Origin: Vicinamibacterales bacterium
Lineage (GTDB): Bacteria > Acidobacteriota > Vicinamibacteria > Vicinamibacterales > 2-12-FULL-66-21
DNA length: 64,000 bases
Assembly (NCBI GenBank): GCA_035699745.1
Contig: DASSPH010000044.1
Coordinates: forward strand, 1 to 64,000
Direction of reading: 5' to 3'
Part shown: piece by piece, positions 25,443 through 36,860 of the stretch
How the letters are laid out: every line of letters starts with the position of its first letter
How positions within the stretch are numbered: position 1 is the first letter of the stretch
Notes under the pieces: generated by a model
The model's database searches: none
The model's input: only the letters and a program-made list of their open reading frames with translations
Told to the model about the DNA's origin: nothing
Position numbers and translations under genes: made by a program

Positions 25443-26977
25443 CGCTGCTGCGATTCCTCGCCGCCCATCGGGCCGAGTTCGTCGGCCTGCTGCTCCAGCA
25501 CCTGGTCCTCGTCGGCGCCTCCACCGCCGCGGCCATTGCGATCGGCGTCCCGGTCGGCATCCTGGCGGCGCGGCGTCCGCGCCTGGGCGCGCCGGTGGTC
25601 TGGCTCGCCAACGTCGTGCAGACGATTCCGAGCCTCGCCATGTTCGGGTTCATGCTGCCGCTGCCGATCGTCGGCGGCCTCGGCGCCCGCGTCGCCATCG
25701 TCGTCCTGATCCTGTATGCGCTCCTGCCAATCGTGAGGACGACGGTGGCCGGAGTGCGCGGCGTGGAGCGCTCTCTCGTGGAGGCGGGCACCGCGCTGGG
25801 GATGACGCCGGGCCAGCTGCTGCGCCAGGTCGAGCTGCCGCTGGCGCTGCCGTCGATCGTGGCGGGCATCCGGGTTGCCGCCGTCATCGGCGTCGGCACC
25901 GCGACGATCGCCGCCGCTGTCGGCGCCGGCGGGCTCGGCGAATACATCTTCCGCGGTCTGTCGATGGTCGATCCCACGGTGATTCTGGCCGGCGCGGTGC
26001 CGGCGGCCGCGCTGGCCTTGATCGTCGACGGCCTGCTGCTCGCGGCCGAACGCGGCTTCAGCCGCCGCCGGGGACGATCCGTGCTCGCCATCGCGGCGAC
26101 GGCGGCCGCAATCCTCGTCGCGGCTGCGGTCTGGGTCCGCGCCTCCAGCGCCGGCAGTGCCATTCGCGTCGGATCGAAGAACTTCACGGAACAGATCATT
26201 CTCGGCGAGCTGCTCGCGCAGGAGATCGAGCGGGACGGCACCCGGGTCGAACGTCGCCTGAATCTCGGCGGCACGTTCATCTGCGATCGCGCGCTTCGCT
26301 CCGGCGACATCGATCTCTACGTCGAGTACACCGGGACGGCGGATGCCGCCCTGTTCAAGCACGCCGTCGACACCGATCCCGCCCGCGTCCGCGAACGCGT
26401 CCGGCAGGCATATGCATCGGCCGGGGTGACGATGCTGCCGGCGCTCGGCTTCGAGAACACGTTCGCGATTCTGGTGCGCGGCGACGACGCGCGGCGGCTC
26501 GGCTTGCGCACGATCGACGACGCGGCGCCGCACGCGCCGCGGTGGCAGGCGGGCTTCGGCTACGAGTTCCTGCAGCGCGCCGACGGGTATCCGGGGCTCG
26601 CCGGGCGCTACGGCCTGCGGTTCGGCGCGCCGCCGCGAGCGATGGATCTCTCGCTGATCTACCGCGCGCTGGCCCAGCGTCAGGTGGATCTGGTGGCCGG
26701 CGACGCGACCAGCGGTCTGATCGCCGCCTACGACCTGGTCATGCTCGAGGACAACCGCCGCTACTTTCCGCCCTACGACGCGGTTCCGGTTGCGCGCAGC
26801 GCGACGCTGCTGCGGCACCCGGCGGTGCGCGCCGCGGTGGAGCGGCTTGCCGGGCGCATCTCCATGGCGGACATGCGACTCATGAATCAGGCGGTCGACG
26901 CCGGACGGCAGGACCCGGCGGCGGTGGCCCGGGCGTTCCTCGCGCGGCTTGAACGGGACCGTCGGAGTAAGGGATGA
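25439..26977 (+). CDS. Osmoprotectant-type ABC transporter, permease fused to substrate-binding protein
   Basis: 512 residues. Residues about 1-215 are a MetI-like permease with about six membrane helices ([47 protein letters not shown]). After a further helix (about 220-237) comes an OpuAC-type periplasmic binding domain (about 243-505): [30 protein letters not shown] and [14 protein letters not shown]. Such fusions are known in OpuB/C-type importers of glycine betaine, choline or carnitine. The substrate cannot be decided here. Confidence 0.9.
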   Translation: MTLLRFLAAHRAEFVGLLLQHLVLVGASTAAAIAIGVPVGILAARRPRLGAPVVWLANVVQTIPSLAMFGFMLPLPIVGGLGARVAIVVLILYALLPIVRTTVAGVRGVERSLVEAGTALGMTPGQLLRQVELPLALPSIVAGIRVAAVIGVGTATIAAAVGAGGLGEYIFRGLSMVDPTVILAGAVPAAALALIVDGLLLAAERGFSRRRGRSVLAIAATAAAILVAAAVWVRASSAGSAIRVGSKNFTEQIILGELLAQEIERDGTRVERRLNLGGTFICDRALRSGDIDLYVEYTGTADAALFKHAVDTDPARVRERVRQAYASAGVTMLPALGFENTFAILVRGDDARRLGLRTIDDAAPHAPRWQAGFGYEFLQRADGYPGLAGRYGLRFGAPPRAMDLSLIYRALAQRQVDLVAGDATSGLIAAYDLVMLEDNRRYFPPYDAVPVARSATLLRHPAVRAAVERLAGRISMADMRLMNQAVDAGRQDPAAVARAFLARLERDRRSKG

Positions 26978-26984
26978 TCCACAG

Positions 26985-29732
<2,748 letters not shown>

Positions 29733-29767
29733 TCGGTTCGAACCGCGCTGCCGGTTTTGCCCCCTCC

Positions 29768-29773
29768 TATAAT
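29768..29773 (+). promoter_or_regulatory. Consensus -10 box TATAAT of queG, predicting a leaderless mRNA
   Basis: TATAAT ends 6 nt before the GTG start at 29780, so transcription should begin at or next to the start codon. No good -35 is seen at 17 bp (GCGCTG). The perfect 12-bp palindrome CGGTTCGAACCG (29734-29745) lies between the acnA stop and this box and may serve as terminator stem or operator. Confidence 0.6.
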
Positions 29774-29779
29774 CGGAGA

Positions 29780-30820
29780 GTGACCTCCGCCGAGATCAAG
29801 TCGCGCGCCGCCGAGCTGGGGTTCGATCTCTGCGGCATCGCGGCGGCCACCGACTACAAGGAGCTCGGCTTCCTTCGCGAGTGGATCGCGCGCGGGTATG
29901 CGGGGGAGATGGGCTACCTGGCTCGTTCCGCCGAACGCCGTGCGGACGTCCGCGCGGTCGTGCCCTCGGCCGCGTCCGTCATCTCCCTGGGCACGGTCTA
30001 CGACACCGACCGGCCGTACTCGACCGAGATCGCCGGCACATCCGCCGCCCTGATCGCGCGCTACGCCTGGGGCGAGGACTATCACGACGTCATCCAGCAG
30101 AGGATGGATGCGCTGCTCGCGTGGATGCGAGAGCGCGCGGGGAGCGCGTTCGAGGCGCGGGCCTACGTCGACACCGGCCCCGTGCAGGAGCGCGTCTACG
30201 CGCAGTACGCCGGGCTGGGATGGATCGGGAAGAACACCTGTCTGATCAATCCGGAACTGGGGTCGTGGCTCTTCCTCTCGGAGATCATCTGCAGCCTGGA
30301 CCTCGAGCCCGACGCGCCTGCACTCGACCAGTGCGGCAGCTGCACGCTGTGCATCGATTCGTGCCCCACGGACGCGATCGCTGCGCCCTACGTCGTCGAC
30401 GCGACGCGGTGCCTCTCCTATCTCACGATCGAGCTGAAAGGGGAGATTCCGATCGATCAGCGCGAGTCGCTGGGCAATCACGCCTACGGATGTGACGTGT
30501 GCCAGGAGGTGTGTCCGTGGAACGCGCAGCCGGCGGGCGAGGACGCCGCCGGCAGTCCGTGGCTGCCGCGTGCGGCGTTCGACGGGCGCTCGCTCGCCGG
30601 GCTGTGGCGCACGCCCGATGCGGAGTTGCGCGCCGCGATGAAGAAGAGCGCGATGACCCGGGCGGGGGTCCGCCGACTGCGGCGGAACGTGGCGGTCTGT
30701 GCCGGCGCGTCGGGCGACGCCGATGCGCTCACGGCGCTGCGCGAAGTGCGCGAGCCGACCTGCGACGATCCGATGGTGGCGGAGCACATCCACTGGGCGC
30801 TGGAGCTGGCGGATGGCTAA
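29780..30820 (+). CDS. queG: Epoxyqueuosine reductase
   Basis: Last step of queuosine synthesis: cobalamin-dependent reduction of epoxyqueuosine in tRNA. 346 residues. The catalytic Asp is Asp131 in YVDTGPVQER. Two [4Fe-4S] clusters use Cys185/188/191 with Cys245 and Cys195 with Cys211/238/241 (CGSCTLCIDSCP and CDVCQEVCPWN). GTG start without a Shine-Dalgarno site. The 3' end overlaps the udgX start by 8 bp, so the two are co-transcribed. Confidence 0.94.
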   Translation: MTSAEIKSRAAELGFDLCGIAAATDYKELGFLREWIARGYAGEMGYLARSAERRADVRAVVPSAASVISLGTVYDTDRPYSTEIAGTSAALIARYAWGEDYHDVIQQRMDALLAWMRERAGSAFEARAYVDTGPVQERVYAQYAGLGWIGKNTCLINPELGSWLFLSEIICSLDLEPDAPALDQCGSCTLCIDSCPTDAIAAPYVVDATRCLSYLTIELKGEIPIDQRESLGNHAYGCDVCQEVCPWNAQPAGEDAAGSPWLPRAAFDGRSLAGLWRTPDAELRAAMKKSAMTRAGVRRLRRNVAVCAGASGDADALTALREVREPTCDDPMVAEHIHWALELADG

Positions 30821-31472
30821 GAGGCCCGCCGCGCCGACGCCTCCCGCGAAGGTGGGGCCGCCGGTGTCCGAGATGATTCCGCCGCGGCCGACGATCGACA
30901 AGGTCCGCCAGACGGCCAGGGGATGCCGCGCGTGCCACCTGTATCGCAACGCGACCCAGACGGTGTTCGGCGAGGGGCCGCGCAAGGCCGAGGTGATGCT
31001 GGTCGGGGAGCAGCCGGGGGACGCGGAGGATCTGGCCGGGCATCCATTCGTCGGGCCGGCGGGCAAGCTGCTGGATCGCGCGCTGGCCGAGGCGGGGATC
31101 GATCGCGGGACCGTGTACGTGACCAATGTGGTGAAGCACTTCAAGTTCGAGCCGCGCGGCAAGCGGCGCATCCACGCCAAGCCGAACGGCGCGGAAATTG
31201 CGGCCTGCCGTCCGTGGCTGGAAACGGAAATCGCGCTGGTCAAGCCGCGCGTGCTGGTCTGCCTCGGCGCGACCGCGGCGCAGGCGCTGCTGGGCAAGGC
31301 CTTCAAGGTCTCGCAGCAGCGCGGCCGGTTCGTCGACTCTCCGCTGGCGCCGCGCGTCACCGCCACCGTTCATCCCTCGTCCATCCTGCGCGCGCCGGAC
31401 GACGAGAGCCGTCACGCCGAGATGGCGCGGTTCATCGCCGACCTTCGCCGCGCGGCGGCCGAGCTGCACTGA
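30813..31472 (+). CDS. udgX: UdgX-type uracil-DNA glycosylase/cross-linking protein
   Basis: 219 residues, UDG superfamily with an Fe-S cluster (Cys38, Cys41, Cys132, Cys150). Motif A is GEQPG (65-69), as in UdgX, rather than the GEAPG form of family 4 enzymes. The UdgX-specific loop KRRIH (117-121) is present; its His121 corresponds to the residue that becomes covalently linked to the uracilated DNA in the mycobacterial enzyme. HPSSILR (187-193) is motif B. ATG chosen because upstream in-frame sequence overlaps queG. It likely acts in uracil repair with unusual covalent chemistry. Confidence 0.9.
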   Translation: MAKRPAAPTPPAKVGPPVSEMIPPRPTIDKVRQTARGCRACHLYRNATQTVFGEGPRKAEVMLVGEQPGDAEDLAGHPFVGPAGKLLDRALAEAGIDRGTVYVTNVVKHFKFEPRGKRRIHAKPNGAEIAACRPWLETEIALVKPRVLVCLGATAAQALLGKAFKVSQQRGRFVDSPLAPRVTATVHPSSILRAPDDESRHAEMARFIADLRRAAAELH

Positions 31473-31488
31473 TTTCAGGAGTGTCTCG

Positions 31489-32037
31489 ATGCAGGAAACG
31501 TTTCGCACCGCCCTGTTGCTCTCGATGCCGCAGATGCAGGACCCGAATTTTTCCCGGACGGTGGTCCTGCTCTGCGACTACGGCCCCGACGGGGCGTTCG
31601 GCCTGGTGCTGAACCGGCCGACCGACATGCCTGCGAGCGCGATGGTCCGCCTCGAGCCGCCGATCGTCGGCGGCAACGACATGCCGCTGTGGATCGGCGG
31701 TCCGGTCGAGCCGCAGCGCGGCTGGATTCTGCTCAACGAGGAGCCGGCGTCGCCGGAGTTCAAGTTCATCCGCGACGGGCTGTATCTCTCGACGTCACAG
31801 GTGCTGCTGCGCGACGTGCTGCAGGCGCGTCCCGCGCCGCGCGCGCGCGTACTCGCCGGCTACGCCGGGTGGGGTCCGGGCCAGCTCGATGACGAGCTCG
31901 CGCAGTCCGCCTGGCTGATGGGGGACGTCGATCTCGACATCGTCTTCGACACCGCGCCGGACGTGATGTGGGAATCGGCGATCCGCCGCCTCGGCGCCGA
32001 TCCGGCCGCGCTCACGACCAGTCACGGCGTGCATTGA
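31489..32037 (+). CDS. YqgE/AlgH family protein (UPF0301)
   Basis: 182 residues. Family motifs: LLLSMPQMQDPNFSRTVVLLC, GAFGLVLNRPT, WIGGPVEPQRGWIL and AGYAGWGPGQLDDEL. The molecular function is unsettled; AlgH is linked to alginate regulation in Pseudomonas. AGGAG (31477-31481) is placed 7 nt before the ATG, so this gene uses a Shine-Dalgarno start. It follows udgX by 16 bp. Confidence 0.9.
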   Translation: MQETFRTALLLSMPQMQDPNFSRTVVLLCDYGPDGAFGLVLNRPTDMPASAMVRLEPPIVGGNDMPLWIGGPVEPQRGWILLNEEPASPEFKFIRDGLYLSTSQVLLRDVLQARPAPRARVLAGYAGWGPGQLDDELAQSAWLMGDVDLDIVFDTAPDVMWESAIRRLGADPAALTTSHGVH

Positions 32038-32101
32038 TCGTCCGGCGGTGGCCCGTGCATTGCAGCCGTCCTCCCGGACCATGAACGCACGAGGAGGATA
32101 C

Positions 32102-32602
32102 ATGCCAGAGGAACGTCATCCGCTCCACGACCTGTTCGAGGATCAGATCAAGGATCTCTACAGCGCCGAGAACCAGATCATCAAGGCGCTGCCGAAAATG
32201 GCGAAGAACGCCACCAATCCGCAGCTGCGGGCCGCGTTCGAGCGCCATCTCGACGAGACGCGCAATCAGGCGGGGCGGCTGGAGCAGATTGCCGACGAGC
32301 TCGACTTCTCACCCAAGGGCAAGAAGTGCGCGGGGATGGAAGGATTGCTCGAAGAGGGCAAGGAAGTGATGAGCGAGTTCGACGAAGACACCCTCGACGC
32401 GGCGATGATCGGCGCGGCGCAGAAGGTCGAACACTACGAGATCGCCGCCTACGGCACCGCACGCGCGCACGCCGAGCTGCTCGGCTACACCCGCGCCGCT
32501 CGCCTGCTGCAGCAGACGCTCGACGAGGAAGGACGCACCGACAAGAAGCTCTCCCAGCTCGCCGAATCGGTCGTCAACGTGGAGGCGTTGCAGGAAGCGT
32601 AG
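32102..32602 (+). CDS. DUF892/YciE-like ferritin-like protein
   Basis: 166 residues. HPLHDLFEDQIKDLYSAENQIIKALPKM is the family start; ERHLDETRNQAGRLEQI, AAQKVEHYEIAAYGTARAHAELL and LLQQTLDEE supply the Glu/His residues of the diiron-like four-helix fold. Family members are stress-related in enterobacteria (YciE/YciF). The ATG at 32102 follows GAGGAGG. It ends 3 bp from the convergent HEAT-repeat gene. Confidence 0.9.
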   Translation: MPEERHPLHDLFEDQIKDLYSAENQIIKALPKMAKNATNPQLRAAFERHLDETRNQAGRLEQIADELDFSPKGKKCAGMEGLLEEGKEVMSEFDEDTLDAAMIGAAQKVEHYEIAAYGTARAHAELLGYTRAARLLQQTLDEEGRTDKKLSQLAESVVNVEALQEA

Positions 32603-32605
32603 CAA

Positions 32606-33775
32606 TCACTTCGAGAGCACTTCGGCGAAGAAGTCGAGTGCTCTCGGGTCCCGCGACTGTCCGAGCCAGAACATCGCCTGCTTCCGCACCGCGGGGTTCT
32701 GGTTCGACTTCGCCACCTTGATCAGCAGCGGAATTCCTTCGTCCTTCGGCAGCTGACTCAGCGCGAAGACGGCGCGCTTCTTCACGTCCGTATCCGGATC
32801 GTTCTCGATCGAGGCGGTGATCTCGGCGGCGGCGCGCTGGCCGGCCTTCTGCGCCAGCCAGAAGATCGCCTCGCCGCGCACTTTGGCGCTCGCGTCCTGC
32901 CGGGCGAACCGCACCAGTTCCGGCACCGCCTGGGCGTCGGCCCCCTGCGAGAGCCCGAACATCGCGCTCTTCCGGACCTCCTCGCTGGGATCGTCGCGCG
33001 CGATCTTCTTCACCGCCTCGAATCCGCGCGCGCCGCGCGTGCTGCCCAGCCAGAACGTCACCTTCCTGCGCACGAACTCGGGACTGGACGGCGCGCCGAA
33101 TCTCTCCAGCGCCGCGTCCGCCGCGTCGTCGCGGTGCATCGCGATGGCGCTGAGGGCGGTCTCGGTGAGCCGATCCGATCGGACGTCGGCGCGCGTCACG
33201 AACGTCGACAGCAGACGGACGGAGTCGGGGCCGGTCACCCCCTCCAGCCAGGTCACCGCGCGTCCGCCCGCGTCCAGCTCGCAGTCGGGCGACACGATCC
33301 GCATCCGCTGCACCGCCTTGTCCTCGACGCGATAGAGGACGACGACGCTGTCGGGACCTTCGAGCCGTACCGGACTCTGCAGCTGCGCCGGTTGATCGGG
33401 ACTCCGCCGCGTGGACGCCGGCGAACCCGATTCGAGCGTGCAGGTGGCAATCCGCCCGTTGGTGAAGACGATGCCGTCCGAGATCCACGTGTCGCCGCTG
33501 CAGCAGCGGCGTCCCTCCGTGCGGTTCACGGCGGGGACGGCGTATCCGATCCAGGCGGGCTCCGGCTGCGCCGCGACGAGGCGCCTGAACGTGGCGTCGA
33601 GCGCCGAGCCGGCCGACTGCGTGACGACGCGGCCGTTGGTGATCCGCGGGACCGCGGTGCTGGCTCCCTGCGCCGGCGCCGGACCCGTCCCGCCGCCCTG
33701 GATGCGGGCGGACGGGGCGGCGCTGCCGCAGATCGAGAGGGCCAGGCAACCGACGACGAACGCTGCCGCTCTCAT
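32606..33775 (-). CDS. Exported HEAT-repeat protein (second)
   Basis: 389 residues. The signal peptide includes a Cys (VVGCLALSICGSA) and could be processed as a lipoprotein or normally. Residues 30-210 are a low-similarity domain with CCSGDTWISDG and VVVLYRVEDKAVQ. Residues about 215-389 are at least five HEAT/PBS-lyase-like repeats of about 31 residues, recognisable by FWLGSTRG, MFGLSQG, IFWLAQK, VFALSQLP and MFWLGQS. Such repeats bind proteins. It is the last gene of the ECF sigma operon, 10 bp after its paralogue. Confidence 0.8.
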   Translation of the reverse strand: MRAAAFVVGCLALSICGSAAPSARIQGGGTGPAPAQGASTAVPRITNGRVVTQSAGSALDATFRRLVAAQPEPAWIGYAVPAVNRTEGRRCCSGDTWISDGIVFTNGRIATCTLESGSPASTRRSPDQPAQLQSPVRLEGPDSVVVLYRVEDKAVQRMRIVSPDCELDAGGRAVTWLEGVTGPDSVRLLSTFVTRADVRSDRLTETALSAIAMHRDDAADAALERFGAPSSPEFVRRKVTFWLGSTRGARGFEAVKKIARDDPSEEVRKSAMFGLSQGADAQAVPELVRFARQDASAKVRGEAIFWLAQKAGQRAAAEITASIENDPDTDVKKRAVFALSQLPKDEGIPLLIKVAKSNQNPAVRKQAMFWLGQSRDPRALDFFAEVLSK

Positions 33776-33785
33776 GATGGACCCC

Positions 33786-35168
33786 TTACTTGTTCAGCAG
33801 CTCGATCAGGTAGTCGGTCGCGACCTTCGACCGCATGTTCGAGAGCCGCGACACCATTTCCTTCTTCATCACCGGATCGGACTCCTTCCTCGCCAGCGCG
33901 ACGAGTCCTTCGGCGTTGTTGGACTGGAACAGGCCGTTGATCACCGCCTTGCGGATCGCCGGGTCCTTGTCGCTGTTGTAGATCTCCACGAGGATGTCGC
34001 CGGTCCGCTTGCTGCCCATGACGCCCAGATTGCGGACGGCCAGGAGGCGCAGCTCGGGATCGCGCTCGTTGCGGGCCAGCTCGCTCAGCCGCGTCAGGCT
34101 GCCGCCGGTGAAGAGGGCGCGGATGATCTGCTTCTTGACGTCGAGCGTCGTTTCTTTCTGATACATCGCCCACAGCTCGTCGTGCGCGCCCATGTTCCCG
34201 AGCTGCTGCACGGCGGTGGCGCGCAGCTCGGCGTTCTGCTCGCTCTGCGCCGCGGTGACCAGGCGGTCCTTCTCGCCGGCCTGCATGAAGCCCATGAGAA
34301 TCCGCTTCTTGACGTCGATGTCGCTGGTGGCGCTGTAGATGTCGGCGAGCGCGGCCCGGCTCTCACGGCCGCCGTGGACCGAGAGGTAGCGGATGGCGCG
34401 GATCTGCAGGTCCGGGTTTCCGGCGCCCTTGGCGATGTTGACGAGAATCTCGCGCGCTTTCGGCGAGTTGCTCTGCGCCAGGACGAAGAGCGCCTGCGAC
34501 TTCAGCCGCGGCGAGCCGGTACCCTGCAGCACCTTCTGCAGCATCGGGATGGCTTCCTCCGGCGCGGTGTTCTGCAGCGCGTTGAGCGCCATGACCTTGA
34601 TCTCTTCGTCGCTCTCGGCGGCGGGGTTCGGCGTCTGTCCGCCGGCGCGTTTCACCTCGATTTCGAGCGCGCGCGCATCGTTGAGATAGCGGCTCTTCGG
34701 ATACTCCTTCACGAGCGTGCCGATCGTGTTGAGCGCTTCGGGGCGCTGGCCGAGCTTGTTCTGCGCGTAGGCCTTCCAGTAGAGCGCGGCGTCGGCGCGC
34801 GTCCCCTTCATCTCGATCACGCGATCGAAGCTGGAGATCGCCCGGTCCCAGCGGGCGCTGTCGAGGGCCTGCTGGCCGGCGTCGTAGGCGGAGTATTCAC
34901 GCTCCCGCTCGCGCTGGGCGCGCTCCTTCTCCCGCGCCGCCTCCTCGCGCTCCCGCTCCACCCGCGCCAGCTCGCGCTCCCGCTCGCTCTGCTGATCGGC
35001 GTAGGCCATGGCCGCGGCCTGGATGGCGGCCGGCTCCAACGCCGCGCGATCGACCGTCGCGGGCTGCGCGGTCACGGCGCCGCCGATCGTATAGGTGGAC
35101 TGCGCCGCCGCCGGGACGGCCGCAGCGAGCGCCGCCGCCATCGTCATTGTCAGGATCTGTGTCTTCAT
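33786..35168 (-). CDS. Exported protein with coiled coil, TPR-like and HEAT repeats
   Basis: 460 residues from the ATG at 35168 (ATG at 35174 and GTG at 35183 are alternatives). Signal peptide ending VPAAAQ. A charged coiled coil (about 55-95, repeated EREREEAAREKERAQ type) precedes TPR-like helices (GQQALDSARWDRAISSFDRVIE, YWKAYAQNKLGQRPEAL). From about 185 on there are eight or more HEAT-like repeats of about 33 residues (ALFVLAQS, IRYLSVHG, ILMGFMQAG, AVQQLGNMG, IIRALFTGG, AVRNLGVMG, VINGLFQSN, MVSRLSNMR). Probably a periplasmic scaffold. Third gene of the sigma operon. Confidence 0.82.
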   Translation of the reverse strand: MKTQILTMTMAAALAAAVPAAAQSTYTIGGAVTAQPATVDRAALEPAAIQAAAMAYADQQSERERELARVEREREEAAREKERAQREREREYSAYDAGQQALDSARWDRAISSFDRVIEMKGTRADAALYWKAYAQNKLGQRPEALNTIGTLVKEYPKSRYLNDARALEIEVKRAGGQTPNPAAESDEEIKVMALNALQNTAPEEAIPMLQKVLQGTGSPRLKSQALFVLAQSNSPKAREILVNIAKGAGNPDLQIRAIRYLSVHGGRESRAALADIYSATSDIDVKKRILMGFMQAGEKDRLVTAAQSEQNAELRATAVQQLGNMGAHDELWAMYQKETTLDVKKQIIRALFTGGSLTRLSELARNERDPELRLLAVRNLGVMGSKRTGDILVEIYNSDKDPAIRKAVINGLFQSNNAEGLVALARKESDPVMKKEMVSRLSNMRSKVATDYLIELLNK

Positions 35169-35202
35169 ATGCATCGCTCTCACTGGGGAAACTGCGGACT
35201 GT

Positions 35203-36018
35203 CTATGAACCGAGCGTGGATCCGGCCGTCAGCTGCCGCGTCTCGGCCCGCTGCCGGTCGCGCACCTGGGACGACACCACGCGCACCTTGAAGAGGAGCT
35301 CCTTCGACTCGATGCGGCGCCGCACCATGTCGAGGTCCTCCTGGGTCACCGTCGATGGACTGGCCGCGACGTCGACGAGCACGCGCTCCAGCTCGTCGAG
35401 GACCGAGGCCATCGCCGCGTCGCCCGTCGACAACGCGGTCTGCCGATACAGCCGGTTGGCCGAGACCAGCTGCTCGGCGCGCGACTGCTCCAGCGAGATG
35501 TCGACGCTCCCGCCCGAATCGTCGTTGAGCGGCGCGCTCACGAGCTCCACCAGCACCATCTGGGATCGATCGAGGTGCTCGCCGAGATCCACGAGCAGGA
35601 TGCGCTCGCGCACTTTCTCGGCGCTCTGCACGATCTGCGACGCCGCTGCCGGCGCCGCCTGCCGCGTCATGCGGCCGGCCATGAACGCCGCGCCGATCAG
35701 CATGACGATGCCGGCGGTGAAGGCGAGCCGCGCCGGCGAGAGCACGAACCAGGCGAGCATCCCCGGGAGCGACGCCCGGCGCGGCGCCGGCAGCGCCGGC
35801 TCCAGCCGCGCCCAGGCGATCCGCTCGAAGCCCGGCGCCGCTTCGACCGCCGGCGCGCTGTCGACGAATGCCATCACCCGCTGCAGCTTCGCGTAGCTGG
35901 CCTGGCAGTGGGCGCACGACGCGAGGTGGGCGCCGGCATTCGCCTCCTCCGCCGGCGTCATTTCGCCGTAGTAGTGCAGGACCAGGTCGTCGTCGTTCAG
36001 GTGCAGCGTGGTGGACAT
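35203..36018 (-). CDS. Anti-sigma factor with zinc-finger (ZAS-like) domain
   Basis: 271 residues. The N-terminal cytoplasmic domain has His31-x3-Cys35-x2-Cys38 (HLASCAHC), the ZAS zinc motif. One membrane helix (about 93-115, LAFTAGIVMLIGAAFMAG) leads to a periplasmic part of about 150 residues with Glu/Leu-rich helices (about 125-260), a likely sensor. It starts 2 bp after the sigma factor gene stop, the classic sigma/anti-sigma arrangement. It should hold the sigma factor inactive at the membrane until a signal arrives. Confidence 0.85.
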   Translation of the reverse strand: MSTTLHLNDDDLVLHYYGEMTPAEEANAGAHLASCAHCQASYAKLQRVMAFVDSAPAVEAAPGFERIAWARLEPALPAPRRASLPGMLAWFVLSPARLAFTAGIVMLIGAAFMAGRMTRQAAPAAASQIVQSAEKVRERILLVDLGEHLDRSQMVLVELVSAPLNDDSGGSVDISLEQSRAEQLVSANRLYRQTALSTGDAAMASVLDELERVLVDVAASPSTVTQEDLDMVRRRIESKELLFKVRVVSSQVRDRQRAETRQLTAGSTLGS

Positions 36019-36020
36019 GG

Positions 36021-36587
36021 CTAACTCTCGACAAACGGTTCCAGCGCCAGGCGCATCTTGCGCACGGCCCGGAAGATGCTGTGCTTCGCGGCGTTGGCCT
36101 TGAGGCCGAGCGCCCCGCTGATCTCCTCGATCGACTGCCCTTCGAAGTGGCGCAGCACGAACGCGGCGCGCTCCATCGCGGTCAGCTCCTCCATCGCGCG
36201 GCCGACGCGCTCCTGGACTTCGCTGCTCAACATGAGGCGCTCCGGGGAGGGATCGACGCGGTGTTCGTCCACGCTGTCGAGCGTCTCGAGATCCGCTGCG
36301 TCATGCCCCGCCTCCTGGTGTTTCCGGCTCCGAATCAGGTCGATCGAACAGTTCACGCAGATCCGATGGAGCCACGTGCCGAAATTGGCGCGCGACTCGA
36401 AGCGTCCGAGCTGCCGGTACGCCTTCAGGAAGGTCTCCTGGACCACGTCCTCGGCGTCCTGCGGATTACCGGTCATCCGGTGCGCCAGCCGGTAGACCGC
36501 CCGGCTGTGCCGGTCGACCAGCGCCCGGAAGGCCTCGCTGTCTCCGTCCCGCGCCAGGGCCACGGCGGCGGCGTCCGTATGCGGCAT
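36021..36587 (-). CDS. ECF-type RNA polymerase sigma factor
   Basis: 188 residues. Region 2: AFRALVDRHSRAVYRLAHRMTGNPQDAEDVVQETFLKAYRQL, then FGTWLHRICVNCSIDLIRSRK. Region 4: MEELTAMERAAFVLRHFEGQSIEEISGALGL, then NAAKHSIFRAVRKMR. TCTAAT (minus strand, 36600-36595) ends 7 nt before the ATG, so the mRNA is probably leaderless. First gene of a four-gene operon with anti-sigma and two HEAT proteins, which may be its own targets. Confidence 0.93.
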   Translation of the reverse strand: MPHTDAAAVALARDGDSEAFRALVDRHSRAVYRLAHRMTGNPQDAEDVVQETFLKAYRQLGRFESRANFGTWLHRICVNCSIDLIRSRKHQEAGHDAADLETLDSVDEHRVDPSPERLMLSSEVQERVGRAMEELTAMERAAFVLRHFEGQSIEEISGALGLKANAAKHSIFRAVRKMRLALEPFVES

Positions 36588-36626
36588 CCGAGTGATTAGA
36601 CGGGGTTTGCGGGAAGCGGTTAGGCT

Positions 36627-36803
36627 TTACGCCTTATCCGGGTTGGGGCGGTCGTCGTCGGCGGGTCCGGGGACGGCGGCCGAATGGACCTGATCCAGCA
36701 CGGCGCGTACGCGCGCAATTTCTGCGTGCAATGCCTCTATACATCCTTCCTGCGTTTCGTGTGGGGCGTCTGCGGGGACCCCGCAAAAAGGACAGGTGGA
36801 CAT
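36627..36803 (-). CDS. Small zinc-finger-like protein
   Basis: 58 residues from the ATG at 36803. MSTCPFCGVPADAPHETQEGC offers Cys4, Cys7, His15 and Cys21 as zinc ligands. A helix (ALHAEIARVRAVLDQV) and an acidic Asp/Pro-rich tail follow. A longer form from TTG at 36848 is less likely. No named family recognised. It lies between the ECF operon and an epimerase gene on the same strand. Confidence 0.6.
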   Translation of the reverse strand: MSTCPFCGVPADAPHETQEGCIEALHAEIARVRAVLDQVHSAAVPGPADDDRPNPDKA

Positions 36804-36860
36804 CCAGGTTCTCTCGGACTCGACAGGGTACGCAGACCTGGACTGCAACCACGGTACCCT

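Noticed and set aside
29734-29745. tRNA T-arm (GGTTCGAACC)
   Set aside because: It is a simple palindrome with no acceptor or anticodon arms around it.
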